Source of the DNA: Limosilactobacillus sp.
Lineage (GTDB): Bacteria > Bacillota > Bacilli > Lactobacillales > Lactobacillaceae
Length of the DNA: 64,000 nucleotides
Direction of reading: 5' to 3'
Assembly (NCBI RefSeq): GCF_022482365.1
Contig: NZ_JAKVPE010000001.1
Location: 1,922,001-1,986,000, forward strand
The position numbers and the translations under genes were made by a program. How positions within the stretch are numbered: position 1 is the first letter of the stretch; the number at the start of each line of letters is the position of its first letter. Shown here piece after piece: positions 17,017-25,514 of the stretch. The notes under the pieces are model-generated. The model had not been told where the DNA came from and searched no databases. It saw only the letters and a program-made list of their open reading frames with translations.

Positions 17017-17042
17017 TTTAAATTTTTAAAGGAGGGGATAGT

Positions 17043-18446
17043 TTGGCTAAAACTAAACTACAACACATTTACTTAGCAATTATTTCGCTGGCGCTCCTGA
17101 CGTTCATCGGGATTCTAAACGAAACCTCGATGAACGTCACCTACCCGGAACTGTCAAAAACCTTTGGCGTTTCTTTGGACACGGTCCAGTGGGTCACGAC
17201 TGGCTACCTGCTGATGGCGACCATCACGATGGGAACCACGGCCTACCTGCTCAAGCAATTCCCGGCTCGCAGGCTGCAACTGGTTGCCGTCTCAGCCTTC
17301 ATCATCGGCGATCTGCTGGGGGCGCTTTCCCTGAACTTTCCGATGCTGTTGATCGGCCGGCTGGTTCAGGCGGTGGCGACGGGCCTGTCGACGCCGATCC
17401 TGTTTCACTTGATCTTCACCGAGATCCCGCGGGAACGACTGGGATCGATGACCGGATTTGCCGGAATGGTGATCTCCTTCGCCCCGGCCCTCGGACCGAC
17501 TTACGGTGGCTGGATCTCGGAGGCCAGCTCGTGGCGGATGATCTTCTGGTTGCTGATCCCATTCGCCCTGGTCAGCCTGCTGTTGGGCCAGCTCTTTATC
17601 CGCAATCAGCCGCTGGGTAACACCAAGCGCTTCAGCTACGCTAGTCTTTTGACCCTTTCACTGGCGCTCTTTTCGATCGTCTACGGCCTGTCGACAATCG
17701 GGAAACATGGCTTGGGCTGGCCGATCGTTGGCTGGCTGGTCCTGTTCGTTGTCTTCTTTGCTCTCTTTATCTACATCAACAACCATGGCCAGTCGCAGCT
17801 GTTTGATCTGCGGGTATTCAAGGTGCACCCGCTGCGGTTGTCGACCTTGACCTACTTCAACCTCCAGTTCATCAACATTGGGGTCTCGTTGGTGATCCCC
17901 CTGTACGCGGAATACGTGCTCAACACTTCCGCAACGGTGGCCGGCCTGATCCTGCTGCCGGGTTCGGTCATCGGGGCTTTTATTGCCCCACTTGCCGGAC
18001 GCTTGGCCGATAGCCAGGGCTTTGCCAAGCCGGTCACTACTGGTGGTAGCATTCTTTTAATTGGGATCGCTGGCTTTGTGTTCTTCCAACGTCAACTGAC
18101 TCCAATCCTGATCATGACCTTCTTCATTCTCATGCGGATCGGCTTCAACTTCTCGTTCTCCAACACCATCTCGAACGCCACCACGCTGGTCGACTCAAAG
18201 AACAGCGCGGACGTCAACTCCATCTTTAACATGCTGCAGCAGTTTGCTGGCTCGTTGGGCACCGTCTTCCTGTCGGCCGTCATGGCGCTCTTCCAAAATA
18301 ACGGGACCGGGACACTGGCGGCGCGGTCGTACCGGGGTGGCCGCTTCGACTACCTCTTCCTCTTCGCGATGGCAATCATTGCCTTGACGGCGATCGTCAA
18401 CAACTACCGGATTCAAAAACGAATGAAAATTCGGGCCACCAACTAA
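17043..18446 (+). CDS. DHA2-family MFS transporter
   Basis: 467 aa, TTG start supported by AAAGGAGGGG about 8 nt upstream. Polytopic EmrB/QacA-like protein: NETSMNVTYPELSKTFGVS in the first segment region, then motif C-like GMVISFAPALGPTYGGWISE, then LPGSVIGAFIAPLAGRLADS. Third DHA2-type exporter in the window. No regulator gene is adjacent; instead there is a terminator-like hairpin in its leader. Substrate unknown. Confidence 0.9.
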   Translation: MAKTKLQHIYLAIISLALLTFIGILNETSMNVTYPELSKTFGVSLDTVQWVTTGYLLMATITMGTTAYLLKQFPARRLQLVAVSAFIIGDLLGALSLNFPMLLIGRLVQAVATGLSTPILFHLIFTEIPRERLGSMTGFAGMVISFAPALGPTYGGWISEASSWRMIFWLLIPFALVSLLLGQLFIRNQPLGNTKRFSYASLLTLSLALFSIVYGLSTIGKHGLGWPIVGWLVLFVVFFALFIYINNHGQSQLFDLRVFKVHPLRLSTLTYFNLQFINIGVSLVIPLYAEYVLNTSATVAGLILLPGSVIGAFIAPLAGRLADSQGFAKPVTTGGSILLIGIAGFVFFQRQLTPILIMTFFILMRIGFNFSFSNTISNATTLVDSKNSADVNSIFNMLQQFAGSLGTVFLSAVMALFQNNGTGTLAARSYRGGRFDYLFLFAMAIIALTAIVNNYRIQKRMKIRATN

Positions 18447-18504
18447 ACTTATGGTAAAATAGGGGCTTGTAGAATGACGATAACGAAAATAAGGAGGAAG
18501 ATTA

Positions 18505-19749
18505 ATGAGCGAACAGCCTTTTGTTCCGCTGATTCTGGGGAGCGACTTTAACGCCTATGGGATGGCACGGTCGATGTACGAAAAGTACGGGATCAAGTCC
18601 CACCTGTACGCCCGCCACGAATTAGCGCCGACTCGTTTTTCCAAGATTGTCGACCTGCACTTCAACAAAGACCTGCAGGCCCCGGATGTTTTTACCAAGG
18701 TCCTGATTGATGCCGCTAAGCAATACATTGCCCAGGGGAAGAAGGTCGTCCTGATCAGCTGTGGGGACGATTACACCGAACTGGTCAGCAAGAACCGCAA
18801 GGAACTGTCCAAGTACATGGCCTGTCCATACGCCGACTACGAGGAAGTCGCCAAGCTGACCAACAAGGAAGAGTTCTACCAGGTTTGTGAACAATACGGC
18901 CTGCCATACCCAAAGACCGACATTCTGAAGCCGGACCTCGACTACAAGCACTACCAGTCACCGTTTGATTTTCCGATCGCCCTCAAGGCGGCCGACGCGG
19001 TTGAATGGCACAAGGGGAATTTCAAGGGCTACGAAAAGGCCTACATCATCAAGGATGCCCAGCGCCTGCAGGAAGTCTTGGAAATCATCTACGAGCACAG
19101 CCCCTACAAGGGTGATTTGATCCTCCAGGAATTTATTCCCGGCGACGACAGCAACATGCGGACGATCAACTGTTACGTCGACCGCAACCACGAGGTCAAG
19201 CTGATGAGCCTCGGCCACCCGCTGCTGGAAGACTGCAACCCAGCTAATGTCGGTAATTACGTTGCCATCATGCCAGCCTACGACGAGCAGATCTACAAGA
19301 ATATCAAGAGCTTTTTGGAGAGCGTCAAGTTCACCGGTTTCGTCAACTTTGATCTCAAGTACGACCGGCGTGACGGCCAGTTCAAGGTTTTTGATCTGAA
19401 CCCGCGGCAGGGACGTTCCAGCTTCTTCACTTCGCTGAACGGACACCAGCTGGCCACCTTCCCGGTTGAGGATTACATCTTTGACAACCTGAAGGACCAG
19501 GAAACAATCTACGCCAACCAGGATCCAAAGCAGTACAAACTCTGGCTCGGGGTGGGCAAGCAGACCTTCCTCCAGTACGCCAAGGACAATGAAATTAAGC
19601 ATCAGGCGGAACAGCTGATCAAGGAGGGCCGTTACGGGACGACCTTCCACTACGACCGCGACATGAACCTGATGCGCTGGATCATGGAGAAGCGGATCAA
19701 CCACAATTACCAGCAAAACTTTGAAAAGTACTTTATTGAAAAGAAGTAA
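18505..19749 (+). CDS. D-aspartate ligase (ATP-grasp carboxylate-amine ligase)
   Basis: 414 aa. The N-terminus reads [20 protein letters not shown], followed by [10 protein letters not shown]. Later [31 protein letters not shown] and the ATP-grasp/Mg motif [13 protein letters not shown] are very close to what I recall of Enterococcus faecium Aslfm. That enzyme activates D-Asp as the beta-phosphate and joins it to the Lys side chain of UDP-MurNAc-pentapeptide, forming the D-Asp/D-Asn cross-bridge of lactobacilli. The aspartate racemase gene downstream would supply D-Asp, which fits. RBS AAGGAGGAAG. Confidence 0.88.
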   Translation: MSEQPFVPLILGSDFNAYGMARSMYEKYGIKSHLYARHELAPTRFSKIVDLHFNKDLQAPDVFTKVLIDAAKQYIAQGKKVVLISCGDDYTELVSKNRKELSKYMACPYADYEEVAKLTNKEEFYQVCEQYGLPYPKTDILKPDLDYKHYQSPFDFPIALKAADAVEWHKGNFKGYEKAYIIKDAQRLQEVLEIIYEHSPYKGDLILQEFIPGDDSNMRTINCYVDRNHEVKLMSLGHPLLEDCNPANVGNYVAIMPAYDEQIYKNIKSFLESVKFTGFVNFDLKYDRRDGQFKVFDLNPRQGRSSFFTSLNGHQLATFPVEDYIFDNLKDQETIYANQDPKQYKLWLGVGKQTFLQYAKDNEIKHQAEQLIKEGRYGTTFHYDRDMNLMRWIMEKRINHNYQQNFEKYFIEKK

Positions 19750-19751
19750 GA

Positions 19752-19793
19752 AAAGCATGAGGCAGAGTTAAATCTGTCTCATCTTTTGCTTTT
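19752..19793 (+). terminator. Terminator after D-aspartate ligase gene
   Basis: ATGAGGCAGA (19757-19766) and TCTGTCTCAT (19773-19782), T-rich end. It separates the ligase from the exchanger-racemase pair. Confidence 0.75.
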
Positions 19794-19808
19794 AAACTGG
19801 TGATTCAA

Positions 19809-19837
19809 TTGAATTCAAATACTGGCAATGTGATAAT
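19809..19837 (+). promoter_or_regulatory. Promoter of the exchanger-racemase operon
   Basis: TTGAAT (19809-19814), 17-bp spacer, GATAAT (19832-19837). Confidence 0.6.
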
Positions 19838-19878
19838 GTTGTCTGAATCAAAAGAAAGTATAGAAGAGATAATTAATA

Positions 19879-21525
19879 ATGCACACAATCGTTCACTTCA
19901 TGGTGAATAATCAAATTTTTACCCTCTTTATCTGCATGGCCCTTGGCTTTGCGATCGGCAACTACAAGATCGGTGGCCGCTTTAACATCGGGGCGACGGT
20001 GGGGACCCTGGTCGTCACCCTGATTGTTGGCCAGATCGGGGCCTTCCCGCGTGATGAAATGCTCGGCACGATCTTCTTTGGGGCCTTCATGTTCTCCGTC
20101 GGCTACCGAATCGGCCCCCAGCTGCTGGTCAGTCTGCGGATCTTCGGGGCCCGGATCATCCTGGCCAGTTTGTTCTGGATGCTGATCGTCTTCCTGGTCT
20201 CCTGGGGACTCTTTGTGGCCTTCCACATCGGTCCCGGGGTCGGTGCGGGGATCATCTCCGGTTCACTGACCCAGTCGGCAACCGTCGCCAGTTCGATGCA
20301 GACGATTGAGGCCCTGCCGGTGAGTCACGCGGTGAAGGCGGCCTACGAGGCCCAGCTGCCGGTTGCCTACGCCTTAACCTATGTCTTTGGGACCCTCGGC
20401 GTCATCATTTTCCTGCGGGACCTGGCACCGAAGATCTTGGGAATCAAGGTTGAACAACAGGGCCCAGCGATGGCGCGTCGGTACCACTTCCACGCCAAAA
20501 ACCCAAACCCGACCTGGCGACGGACCTACCTGGTAGCGGAAGACTCGCCCCTGGTCGGCAAGACGATTGCCCAGTTTAACAAGTGGTCCGATTACCACCT
20601 GATTGCCCTGGCGGTCTTTCGTGACCTGGAAATGACCGATCACCTGGAATACCGGATCGAACCGGGGGATATGGTGACGGTGATTGGCTATGCCGTTCAC
20701 TTCGACCGCCTGCACCAGGTTCCGGGAATCAAAGAAGTCCTGACGCCAACTAATGCACCAAAGGAACGGAAATTTGTTTTGGGAAAGAATTTCCGGCCGG
20801 TCCTGCTGGCCATCCTGCGCCAGCATGGTGTCTTCATTAACATTCAGGACCCGATTACCGGGAACGAGCAGCTGATCAACCAGTTGCGGCCCGGGGACGT
20901 CATCTCCCTGACCGGGAACACCTCGCGGACCGCGGCGATTCTGCGGAAGATGGGGCGCTGGGCGACGACCGACAAGGCGATCAACTACGTCCTCTTTTCT
21001 TTGGGGATCGGTGGGGCTTCCCTTTTGGGGATTCTCGGCTTAAAATTAAATGGTATCCCGCTTCAATTAGGTAACGGAACGGCGGCCCTGATTATGGGAC
21101 TGCTCTTGAGTTCGTGGATTGACCGGCACCGGGACTACAAGTCAATTCCGGTCACAGTCACGGACTTCATGCAGAGCTTCGGCTTGACACTGTTCGTGGG
21201 CACGGTCGGGCTTCAATCAGCCCAGGCCTTTACCAGTGCGATCAAGAGCCTCGGGTTCGGGGTGCTGATCATCGGGGCGGTTGTCTCGATTGCACCACAC
21301 CTCTTGACCCTCTTGTTTGGTCGTTACGTTCTGCGGATGGAACCGCTGGCCCTGATGGGGGCACTGACCGGTTCCGGCACGATTGCCGCTGCCATGAGTG
21401 AGATTTCGCAGAAGGCTGGCCCCGAGGGTGGTGCCTACTATGCGGCTGCCTTTACGCCCGCCTTCGTAGTTGGTAATATTGGTATTACATTACTAGGACC
21501 GATCTTCGTGGCCCTCTTGTCATGA
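19879..21525 (+). CDS. Aspartate:alanine exchanger-type transporter (AspT/YbjL family)
   Basis: 548 aa, built as two AspT-AlsE membrane repeats (residues about 10-180 and 375-548, the latter with MGLLLSSWIDRHRDYKSIPV and GALTGSGTIAAAMSEISQKA) around a central soluble part. That part has two TrkA-C-like domains, including SPLVGKTIAQFNKWSDYHLI and IEPGDMVTVIG. This is the full AspT/YidE layout. With the racemase 28 bp downstream it suggests import or export of aspartate linked to D-Asp metabolism. Exchange for alanine is known of the family but not demonstrable here. Confidence 0.88.
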   Translation: MHTIVHFMVNNQIFTLFICMALGFAIGNYKIGGRFNIGATVGTLVVTLIVGQIGAFPRDEMLGTIFFGAFMFSVGYRIGPQLLVSLRIFGARIILASLFWMLIVFLVSWGLFVAFHIGPGVGAGIISGSLTQSATVASSMQTIEALPVSHAVKAAYEAQLPVAYALTYVFGTLGVIIFLRDLAPKILGIKVEQQGPAMARRYHFHAKNPNPTWRRTYLVAEDSPLVGKTIAQFNKWSDYHLIALAVFRDLEMTDHLEYRIEPGDMVTVIGYAVHFDRLHQVPGIKEVLTPTNAPKERKFVLGKNFRPVLLAILRQHGVFINIQDPITGNEQLINQLRPGDVISLTGNTSRTAAILRKMGRWATTDKAINYVLFSLGIGGASLLGILGLKLNGIPLQLGNGTAALIMGLLLSSWIDRHRDYKSIPVTVTDFMQSFGLTLFVGTVGLQSAQAFTSAIKSLGFGVLIIGAVVSIAPHLLTLLFGRYVLRMEPLALMGALTGSGTIAAAMSEISQKAGPEGGAYYAAAFTPAFVVGNIGITLLGPIFVALLS

Positions 21526-21553
21526 CGACCGGTAGAGAAAGGTTAAAGATAAA

Positions 21554-22261
21554 ATGAAAAAATTCTTCACAGTGCTTGGTGGGATGGGGACCCTGGCAAC
21601 GGAGAGCTACGTCCGGATCTTGGACAAGCGGACGCCGATTCATCGTGACCAGGATTACCTGGACTACATCGTCGTTAACCACGCTACGGTTCCGGACCGG
21701 ACGACCTGGATCCTGGACCATTCCAAGCCCGACTATAACCCGGCCCTGATCGAGGACATCAAGCAGCAGAGCCTGCTCAAGCCCGCCTTCTTCGTGCTGA
21801 TCTGCAACACCGCCCACTACGCCTTCGACCGGCTCCAGGCGGCTACCGACATTCCGATCCTGAACATGCTTGACGAAACGGTCAAGGCGATCAAGAACAT
21901 CAAGCCAGACGCTAAGAAGGTTGGCCTGCTGGCGACTCGGGGGACCATCGAGTCCGGTCTGTACGACCACTACATCACGGCCGCCGGCTACGAGGAGATC
22001 AAGCCGACCGCGGAGATCGTTGATCAAACGGAGGACTTGATTTACCACGACATCAAGGAAGCCGGCCACTCCAACGGCCAGAAGTACCACGAGCTGGTGC
22101 GGAAGATGATCGAGGAAGAGGGCGCCGACATCGTCATCCTGGGCTGCACGGAGCTTTCCTACGCTGAGGAAATGGACCCGGAGACTGAGTACCCGGTTGC
22201 CGATTCTCAGTCCATCATTGTTGATCGTTCATTGGAGCGCGGCCTGGCACTGCGCAAGTAA
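21554..22261 (+). CDS. Aspartate/glutamate racemase family protein
   Basis: 235 aa, PLP-independent racemase. The family's two catalytic Cys are visible in LICNTAHYA (about residue 84) and ILGCTELSYAEE (about residue 196). The N-terminus TVLGGMGTLATESYVRILDK is typical of aspartate racemases rather than MurI. It probably makes D-Asp from L-Asp for the ligase at 18505-19749. RBS GAGAAAGG. Followed by a strong terminator. Confidence 0.9.
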   Translation: MKKFFTVLGGMGTLATESYVRILDKRTPIHRDQDYLDYIVVNHATVPDRTTWILDHSKPDYNPALIEDIKQQSLLKPAFFVLICNTAHYAFDRLQAATDIPILNMLDETVKAIKNIKPDAKKVGLLATRGTIESGLYDHYITAAGYEEIKPTAEIVDQTEDLIYHDIKEAGHSNGQKYHELVRKMIEEEGADIVILGCTELSYAEEMDPETEYPVADSQSIIVDRSLERGLALRK

Positions 22262-22262
22262 C

Positions 22263-22310
22263 AAAGAGGCAAGAACCACCGATTGGTCATCACGGTTCCT
22301 GCCTCTTTTT
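22263..22310 (+). terminator. Terminator after racemase
   Basis: AAAGAGGCAAGAACC and GGTTCCTGCCTCTTTTT form a long stem with a short internal mismatch. Confidence 0.88.
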
Positions 22311-22406
22311 GGTAGGCAAAATTTTAACAATGTCTTAATTGGTCTAGATAGGTGATTCCATGTTAGAATAGAACAAGCTGAAGAGAGCATAAGAGGGGGA
22401 AGTGCA

Positions 22407-23108
22407 ATGGGTTCACCAGTATATATTAAGATTCATAATCAGCTCCGCGAAAACATCGAAAGCGGCAGGTGGACGGTCGGCCAAAAGATTCCGGCCGAAC
22501 GGGAATTGGCAGCCAGCTTTGACGTCAGCCGGATGACCCTGCGCCAGGCAATTCAGGCCCTGGTCGACGAGGGGATTTTGGAGCGCCGGGTTGGTTCCGG
22601 GACCTTCGTAGCCAACCGGAAGGTCCAGGAGAAGATGTCTGGGGTCACCAGCTTTACCGAGATGATGCAGGCGGCCGGCAAGCGGCCCTCCAGTCGTACG
22701 ATTTCCTACCACCTGACGATCCCGTCCCAGACTGAGATCGAAAAGCTCAAGCTGCCGGCCGGGGCTCAGGTCCTGCGGATGGAGCGGGTCCGCTACGGCG
22801 ACGACGTCCCAATCTGCTTTGAAATCGCGACAATTCCGGCCCAGCTGATTGAGAATTTCAGCAAGGAGGAGGTCACGAGCTCTTTCTACCGGACCCTGGA
22901 GAAGAAGGCCAACCTTTATCCCGGCCACGCCGTTCAGATGATTTCGGCCACCAAGGCCACGGAGCGAATCGCCACTTACCTGCAGATCAAGCGAGGGGAT
23001 GCCCTGCTGCGGATGAGTCAGCTCTCCTACCTGCAGGACGGGCGGCCGTTTGAATACGTTCACACCCAGTACGTGGGTTCGCGCTTTGAATTTGTCCTGG
23101 AGAAATAG
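22407..23108 (+). CDS. GntR family regulator with UTRA domain
   Basis: 233 aa. The N-terminal winged helix contains KIPAERELAASFDVSRMTLR and the wing VGSGTFVA. The C-terminal half (from about residue 90: SFTEMMQAAGKRPSSRTISY) is a UTRA effector domain of the HutC/YvoA subfamily, which usually senses sugar phosphates or small metabolites. Target genes are not apparent; the NAD salvage genes downstream have their own promoter and no obvious shared operator. RBS AGAGGGGG. Confidence 0.9.
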   Translation: MGSPVYIKIHNQLRENIESGRWTVGQKIPAERELAASFDVSRMTLRQAIQALVDEGILERRVGSGTFVANRKVQEKMSGVTSFTEMMQAAGKRPSSRTISYHLTIPSQTEIEKLKLPAGAQVLRMERVRYGDDVPICFEIATIPAQLIENFSKEEVTSSFYRTLEKKANLYPGHAVQMISATKATERIATYLQIKRGDALLRMSQLSYLQDGRPFEYVHTQYVGSRFEFVLEK

Positions 23109-23183
23109 CTCTGGCTAATCGCCACTGCCAAATCGTGCTACAATAACGTTATTATTTATTGATTGATAAGGGGAAAATTAATT

Positions 23184-24659
23184 ATGAAGTTTGATTATCC
23201 AGATGATAGCCTGGCACTGCATACCGATGCCTACGAACTGAGTATGATGCAAACCTACTGGAAACAGGGTGTTGGCAACCGCCGTGCTGTTTTTGAGGCT
23301 TTCTTCCGGAAGATGCCGTTCCAAAATGGTTACGCGATCTACGCAGGACTGGATCACATCATTCGCTACATCAAGGACCTGCACTTTACGGACAGTGACA
23401 TTGCTTACCTGAAATCCACTGACCAGTTCGACCCGGACTTTTTGGAATACCTGCGCGACTTCAAGTTTACCGGGACCATCCGGAGCTTTGAGGAGGGGGA
23501 CCTGGTCTTCAATCACGAGCCAATCCTGCAAGTCGACGCACCGATGATTGAGGCCCAGCTGATCGAAACGGCAATCCTCAACATCCTTAACTACCAGATC
23601 ATGGTGGCCACTAAGGCTTCCCGGATCAAGTCAATCGTCGGGGACCAGAGCATCATGGAATTCGGCAGCCGGCGGGCCCAGGAACTGGATGCAGCAATCT
23701 GGGGGACTCGGGCGGCCTACATTGGCGGCTTCAACGCCACCAGTAACGTTCGGGCCGGCAAACTCTTCGGGATTCCGATCTCGGGGACGCACGCCCACGC
23801 CCTGGTACAGGCCTACCGCAACGACTACGACGCCTTCAGGGCCTACGCCGAGACGCACCACGATTGCGTCTTCCTGGTCGACACCTTCGATACCCTGAAG
23901 AGCGGTGTGCCGAACGCCATCCGGGTGGCCAAGGAGTTTGGCGACAAGATTAACTTTATCGGGGTCCGGATCGACAGTGGCGACATGGCCTACCTGTCCA
24001 AACGGGTCCGGGCAATGCTGGACGAGGCCGGATTCCCGAACGCCAAGATTTTTGCCTCCAACGGACTGGACGAAAAGACCATCCAGAACCTGAAGATGCA
24101 GGGGGCCAAGATTGACGTCTGGGGTGTCGGCACCAAGCTGATCACCGCCTACGATCAACCAACCCTGGGGGCTGTCTACAAGCTGGTCTCCATGGAGGAC
24201 GCCGACGGTAAGATGGTCGACACCATCAAGCTTTCCAACAACGTTGCCAAGATGTCGACGCCGGGCGAGAAGCAGGTTTGGCGGATTAACGACCGGGTCG
24301 ATGGCAAGAGCGAGGGTGACTACATCACCCTGATCGACGAAGATCCGCGCACGGAGGATTCGTTGAACATGTTCAACCCGAACTTCCCACTCCAGCAAAA
24401 GGACGTCAGCGACTTCCTCGCCCGGCCAATGCTCAAGGACATCTGGAAAGACGGCGAGTTTGTCTACGATGAGCCAAGCCTGGACGAGATTAGGGATCAC
24501 CGTGAGGCCAGCCTGGACGCCCTCTGGGATGAATACAAGCGGGACCTCAACCCCGAGGTCTATCCGGTCGATCTGTCGCAGAAGTGCTACGACAATAAGC
24601 TGCAGATGATTCATCACATTCACGAATACGTTAAGACGCTTGAGAACAAGGAGCGATAA
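23184..24659 (+). CDS. pncB: Nicotinate phosphoribosyltransferase
   Basis: 491 aa from the ATG at 23184 (RBS AAGGGGAA). It shows DAYELSMMQTYWKQG at the N-terminus, the PRPP/nicotinate-site FGSRRAQ and SGTHAHALVQ, and RIDSGDMAYLS. It converts nicotinate plus PRPP (ATP-coupled) to nicotinate mononucleotide, the Preiss-Handler entry step. The nadE start codon follows 3 bp after its stop, so the pair is one salvage operon. No nadABC genes are visible. Confidence 0.95.
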   Translation: MKFDYPDDSLALHTDAYELSMMQTYWKQGVGNRRAVFEAFFRKMPFQNGYAIYAGLDHIIRYIKDLHFTDSDIAYLKSTDQFDPDFLEYLRDFKFTGTIRSFEEGDLVFNHEPILQVDAPMIEAQLIETAILNILNYQIMVATKASRIKSIVGDQSIMEFGSRRAQELDAAIWGTRAAYIGGFNATSNVRAGKLFGIPISGTHAHALVQAYRNDYDAFRAYAETHHDCVFLVDTFDTLKSGVPNAIRVAKEFGDKINFIGVRIDSGDMAYLSKRVRAMLDEAGFPNAKIFASNGLDEKTIQNLKMQGAKIDVWGVGTKLITAYDQPTLGAVYKLVSMEDADGKMVDTIKLSNNVAKMSTPGEKQVWRINDRVDGKSEGDYITLIDEDPRTEDSLNMFNPNFPLQQKDVSDFLARPMLKDIWKDGEFVYDEPSLDEIRDHREASLDALWDEYKRDLNPEVYPVDLSQKCYDNKLQMIHHIHEYVKTLENKER

Positions 24660-24662
24660 TTG

Positions 24663-25490
24663 ATGCGCAAGATGCAGGAACAGATTATTAAAGATCTTAA
24701 GGTCCTTTCGACAATTGATCCGCAGGTTGAGGTTAACAGGCGGGTACAGTTTCTCTGTGACTTTTTACAGAAAACGGGGATGAAGACCCTTGTGCTCGGC
24801 ATTTCTGGCGGCCAGGACTCAACCCTGGCCGGCCGGCTGTGCGAGCTGGCGGTGACCAAGCTGCGGCAGGAGACCGGGGATAGGGACTACCAGTTTATCG
24901 CGGTTCGCCTGCCGTACGGGACCCAGGCTGACGAGTCGGACGCGATGGCGGCCATCAACGACTTCATCAAGCCCGACCGGACAATACGGGTCAACATCAA
25001 ACCGGCTACCGACGCGATGGTTGAGAGCCTGACGGATGCCGGCAGCACGATCAGCGATTTTAACAAGGGCAATATCAAGGCCCGGGAGCGGATGATCGTT
25101 CAGTACGCCATTGCCGGTCAGTACGGCGGGGCCGTCGTGGGAACCGATCATGCGGCTGAGGCGGTCACCGGCTTTTACACCAAGTTTGGTGACGGCGGGG
25201 CCGACATCACGCCCCTGTCCCAGCTGGACAAGCGTCAGGGGAAGGCCCTCTTAAAGTACCTGCATGCCCCAGCGGAACTCTACGAGAAGACCCCGACCGC
25301 CGATTTGGAAGACGATAAGCCAATGCGGCCTGATGAGGCGGCACTGGGGGTTCGCTACGAGGAGATTGACGACTACCTCGAGGGCCGGCCGGTTACCGAC
25401 GCGGCCGCCGAAAAGATTGAGGGCTGGTACCAGCGGACGCAGCACAAGCGTCACCAGCCGATCACCCCACTTGATACCTGGTGGAAATAG
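24663..25490 (+). CDS. nadE: NH3-dependent NAD+ synthetase
   Basis: 275 aa. The PP-loop [15 protein letters not shown] (about residues 44-58) and a [20 protein letters not shown] core are diagnostic of NadE. It lacks the glutaminase domain, so it uses ammonia to amidate NaAD to NAD+. The RBS AAGGAG lies within the last codons of pncB, and translation is coupled. Confidence 0.95.
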   Translation: MRKMQEQIIKDLKVLSTIDPQVEVNRRVQFLCDFLQKTGMKTLVLGISGGQDSTLAGRLCELAVTKLRQETGDRDYQFIAVRLPYGTQADESDAMAAINDFIKPDRTIRVNIKPATDAMVESLTDAGSTISDFNKGNIKARERMIVQYAIAGQYGGAVVGTDHAAEAVTGFYTKFGDGGADITPLSQLDKRQGKALLKYLHAPAELYEKTPTADLEDDKPMRPDEAALGVRYEEIDDYLEGRPVTDAAAEKIEGWYQRTQHKRHQPITPLDTWWK

Positions 25491-25514
25491 TAAATCAAAG
25501 TTAAGGAAGTATAT

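Noticed and set aside
23631-24623. 330-codon antisense frame in pncB
   Set aside because: Shadow of pncB; no start signal and no family resemblance.
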